A stretch of DNA of 5,440 nt. Origin: an uncultured bacterium. GTDB lineage: Bacteria > Acidobacteriota > Thermoanaerobaculia > Multivoradales > JAHEKO01. Shown in pieces: positions 4,123 to 5,440 of the stretch. The DNA lies in the NCBI GenBank assembly GCA_938016625.1, contig CALILB010000348.1, positions 1-5,440 of the forward strand, written 5' to 3'. The translations under genes and the position numbers were made by a program. The stretch's first letter is position 1; every line of letters begins with the position of its first letter. A model generated the notes under the pieces. The model worked only from the letters and a program-made list of their open reading frames with translations. It had not been told where the DNA came from and did no database searches.

Positions 4123-5440
4123 AGATGCCGTCGGCGAACCAGTCGCCGCTCTGGCGCTGGCGGAAGATACGGTAGAGACCCCCGTCGGTGAGCTCGACGT
4201 CCCAGTAGTCCCGCTCCACCGGTTGCTCCCGCCACCAGCCCTCCTCGAGGGTCCAGGGGCCGGAGGCGACCTTGATCCGTCCAGCGAGCCGTGGTCTCTT
4301 GGCCGATCCTTCACGGACCACCGTGGCGATCTCCACCGGGTGAAGCTCGCTCTTTCTGCAGATCACTTCGATGGGCACCGGTGGGCGGAGCACCCGCACG
4401 CTCAACAGTCCCCGCCCTGCGCGTGGCTCGGGCCGGATCTTGGGCGGGGGTGGAGGGAGATACTCGACCAGGGTGGAGCGCTCGGGTCGATGACCGTCTA
4501 CCGTGCGGGGCGAGCCGATGCGGTCGGATCCCAACAGGGTAAAGAGACGCGCCATGGTGGTGGCCAGCTTGTCGGGAGAGAGCGCCGCTGGGCCAAACAG
4601 CGAGAGCTGGGCCTCGCGTGGGCGGTCGGGGTGGGCGACCAGGGTAAAACCGGTGACGGGTGCTCCCGGCGGTTTGCCCTCGAGATCGAGACGCAGCAGG
4701 GTGAGTAGGGTCTTGACCTCGCGGGTGGGGGCCGGCAGCTGGAGGGAGCGCTGGTGGTAACCGTCGGGATCGAGCGCCAGTGAGAGCTCCAACCGGGCGC
4801 AGGCCAATCCCCGCTGCTCCAGACGCCGGCAGAGACGCTCGAGGGCCGCCCGGGCGATAAACAGGAAGGGCTCGAGGGCGACCAGAGGCCACTCGAGCTC
4901 CATCCCCTCTTCGAAGGTCGGGGGTGGCTGGTAGGGGGTCAGGGGGTGGGGGTCCAGACCGCGAGCTTTTTCGTGCAGCTCTTGGCCGGCGTCGCCAAGA
5001 CGACTGGCGATCTCGTTTTTGGACAGACGGGCGAAATCGCCCACCGAATGGACACCCCAACGCTGTAGGGTCTCCAGCACCCCGATCTCGGGGGAGAGAC
5101 GGTTGAGCGGCAAGGGCGCCAAAAAGCTCGCCTCCTCACCGCCGGGGACCACGGTGGGGGAGTCGGGTTGCTCCGCCGCCACCCGTGCCGCCAGCTTGCT
5201 CGAGGCGATGCCGATCCAGGCCGGCAGATTCGCCTTGGTGGTGGCCACGGTCAGGGCGTGGCCCAGGTCGTCCTCCGGTGACTCCCCCGGAAAGTGGCGC
5301 TCGAGACCGGTCAGCTCCAGATAGACCACCCCCTCGCCGGCATCCTCGATGCGGGGTGAGAAGCTCTCGGCGATCTCCAACAGACTCTCCTGAGCCGCCT
5401 GCTCGCAGGTCTCGTCCCGGGCGCGGGCGGCGAGCTTGGG
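4115..5440 (-). CDS. imuB: ImuB, inactive Y-family polymerase homologue of the mutagenesis cassette (5' end outside the window)
   Basis: The last 441 residues are present; the frame is open through the right edge, so the start and the first part of the palm are missing. ImuB acts as an adaptor joining DnaE2 and ImuA to the sliding clamp. In window numbering from the right edge, SPRIEDAGEGVVYLELTGL (28-46) aligns with the Y-family SxDE-YLDLTG segment but has Gly and Val at the two acidic positions, as expected for a non-catalytic ImuB. A helix-hairpin-helix segment follows (IGVLETLQRWGVHSVGDFARLS, 119-140), then a little-finger-like region with the clamp-binding motif QLSLFG (278-283). A proline-rich linker (327-343) leads to the family C-terminal domain ending in DYWDVELTDGGLYRIFRQRQ and WFADGIYD. 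It is co-transcribed with dnaE2. Such cassettes are commonly LexA-controlled, but that promoter is not in view. Confidence 0.94.
   Translation of the reverse strand, partial: PKLAARARDETCEQAAQESLLEIAESFSPRIEDAGEGVVYLELTGLERHFPGESPEDDLGHALTVATTKANLPAWIGIASSKLAARVAAEQPDSPTVVPGGEEASFLAPLPLNRLSPEIGVLETLQRWGVHSVGDFARLSKNEIASRLGDAGQELHEKARGLDPHPLTPYQPPPTFEEGMELEWPLVALEPFLFIARAALERLCRRLEQRGLACARLELSLALDPDGYHQRSLQLPAPTREVKTLLTLLRLDLEGKPPGAPVTGFTLVAHPDRPREAQLSLFGPAALSPDKLATTMARLFTLLGSDRIGSPRTVDGHRPERSTLVEYLPPPPPKIRPEPRAGRGLLSVRVLRPPVPIEVICRKSELHPVEIATVVREGSAKRPRLAGRIKVASGPWTLEEGWWREQPVERDYWDVELTDGGLYRIFRQRQSGDWFADGIYD

Noticed and set aside
4123..4314. Extension of dnaE2 upstream to 4314
   Set aside because: The extra 64 residues overlap the conserved C-terminal domain of imuB and are of shadow composition; the ATG at 4122 gives the usual short overlap.
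3364..4708. Long plus-strand open frames opposite dnaE2 and imuB (3364-4101 and 4025-4708)
   Set aside because: They are antisense shadows of clearly identified minus-strand genes and show no domain.
5378..5380. TTG at 5380 as the imuB start
   Set aside because: The frame continues upstream to the window edge with sequence (PKLAARARDE, then LLEIAESFSPRIED) that matches the expected ImuB palm region, so the gene is cut by the edge.

Overview
The window is about two-thirds G+C and every gene I can support reads on the minus strand, so the text below runs from the right edge (upstream) to the left edge (downstream). The right three quarters carry the distal part of an ImuB-DnaE2 SOS mutagenesis cassette: the C-terminal 441 codons of imuB, a catalytically degenerate Y-family polymerase, followed with an 8-base overlap by a complete dnaE2 (imuC), the error-prone C-family polymerase. 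The usual first gene, imuA, and the SOS promoter would lie beyond the right edge. ImuB is the clamp-binding hub that brings DnaE2 to stalled forks, and dnaE2 supplies the synthesis. The high G+C, an imuB-dnaE2 operon and a DnaE2 of the PDIDLDLPSGD type fit a soil or sediment bacterium such as an acidobacterium, a myxobacterium-like lineage or another high-GC proteobacterial relative. I cannot place it more precisely.

The most unusual part is inside dnaE2. Two 120-bp copies of one repeat (1011-1130 and 1380-1499, 107 of 120 bases identical by hand count, no gaps) are inserted in the same reading frame. Each adds about 40 Gly/Pro/Arg-rich residues at an interdomain linker of the C-terminal half. 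The repeat is built from 8-base units related to TTAGGGGC, arranged as inverted halves around a G-rich loop. It is open in only one of six frames. In both copies, and in both halves of each copy, the one unit whose phase would create an in-frame stop carries a base change that removes it (CAG instead of TAG, TAC instead of TAA). It looks like a small palindromic mobile or repetitive element suited to being translated within host proteins, comparable in concept to the Rickettsia palindromic elements.

The left end (1-585) holds the intergenic region downstream of dnaE2 and a second transcription unit. A good match to a sigma-54 (RpoN) -24/-12 promoter at 432-447 lies just upstream of a small unrecognised gene (98 codons from a GTG at 399). 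That gene overlaps by 8 bases the start of another gene, whose first 36 residues form a signal peptide before it leaves the window at position 1. Two short inverted repeats, about 115-150 bases upstream of the predicted transcription start, are possible enhancer-binding sites. There is no convincing terminator between dnaE2 and this unit, and no tRNA, rRNA or CRISPR array.
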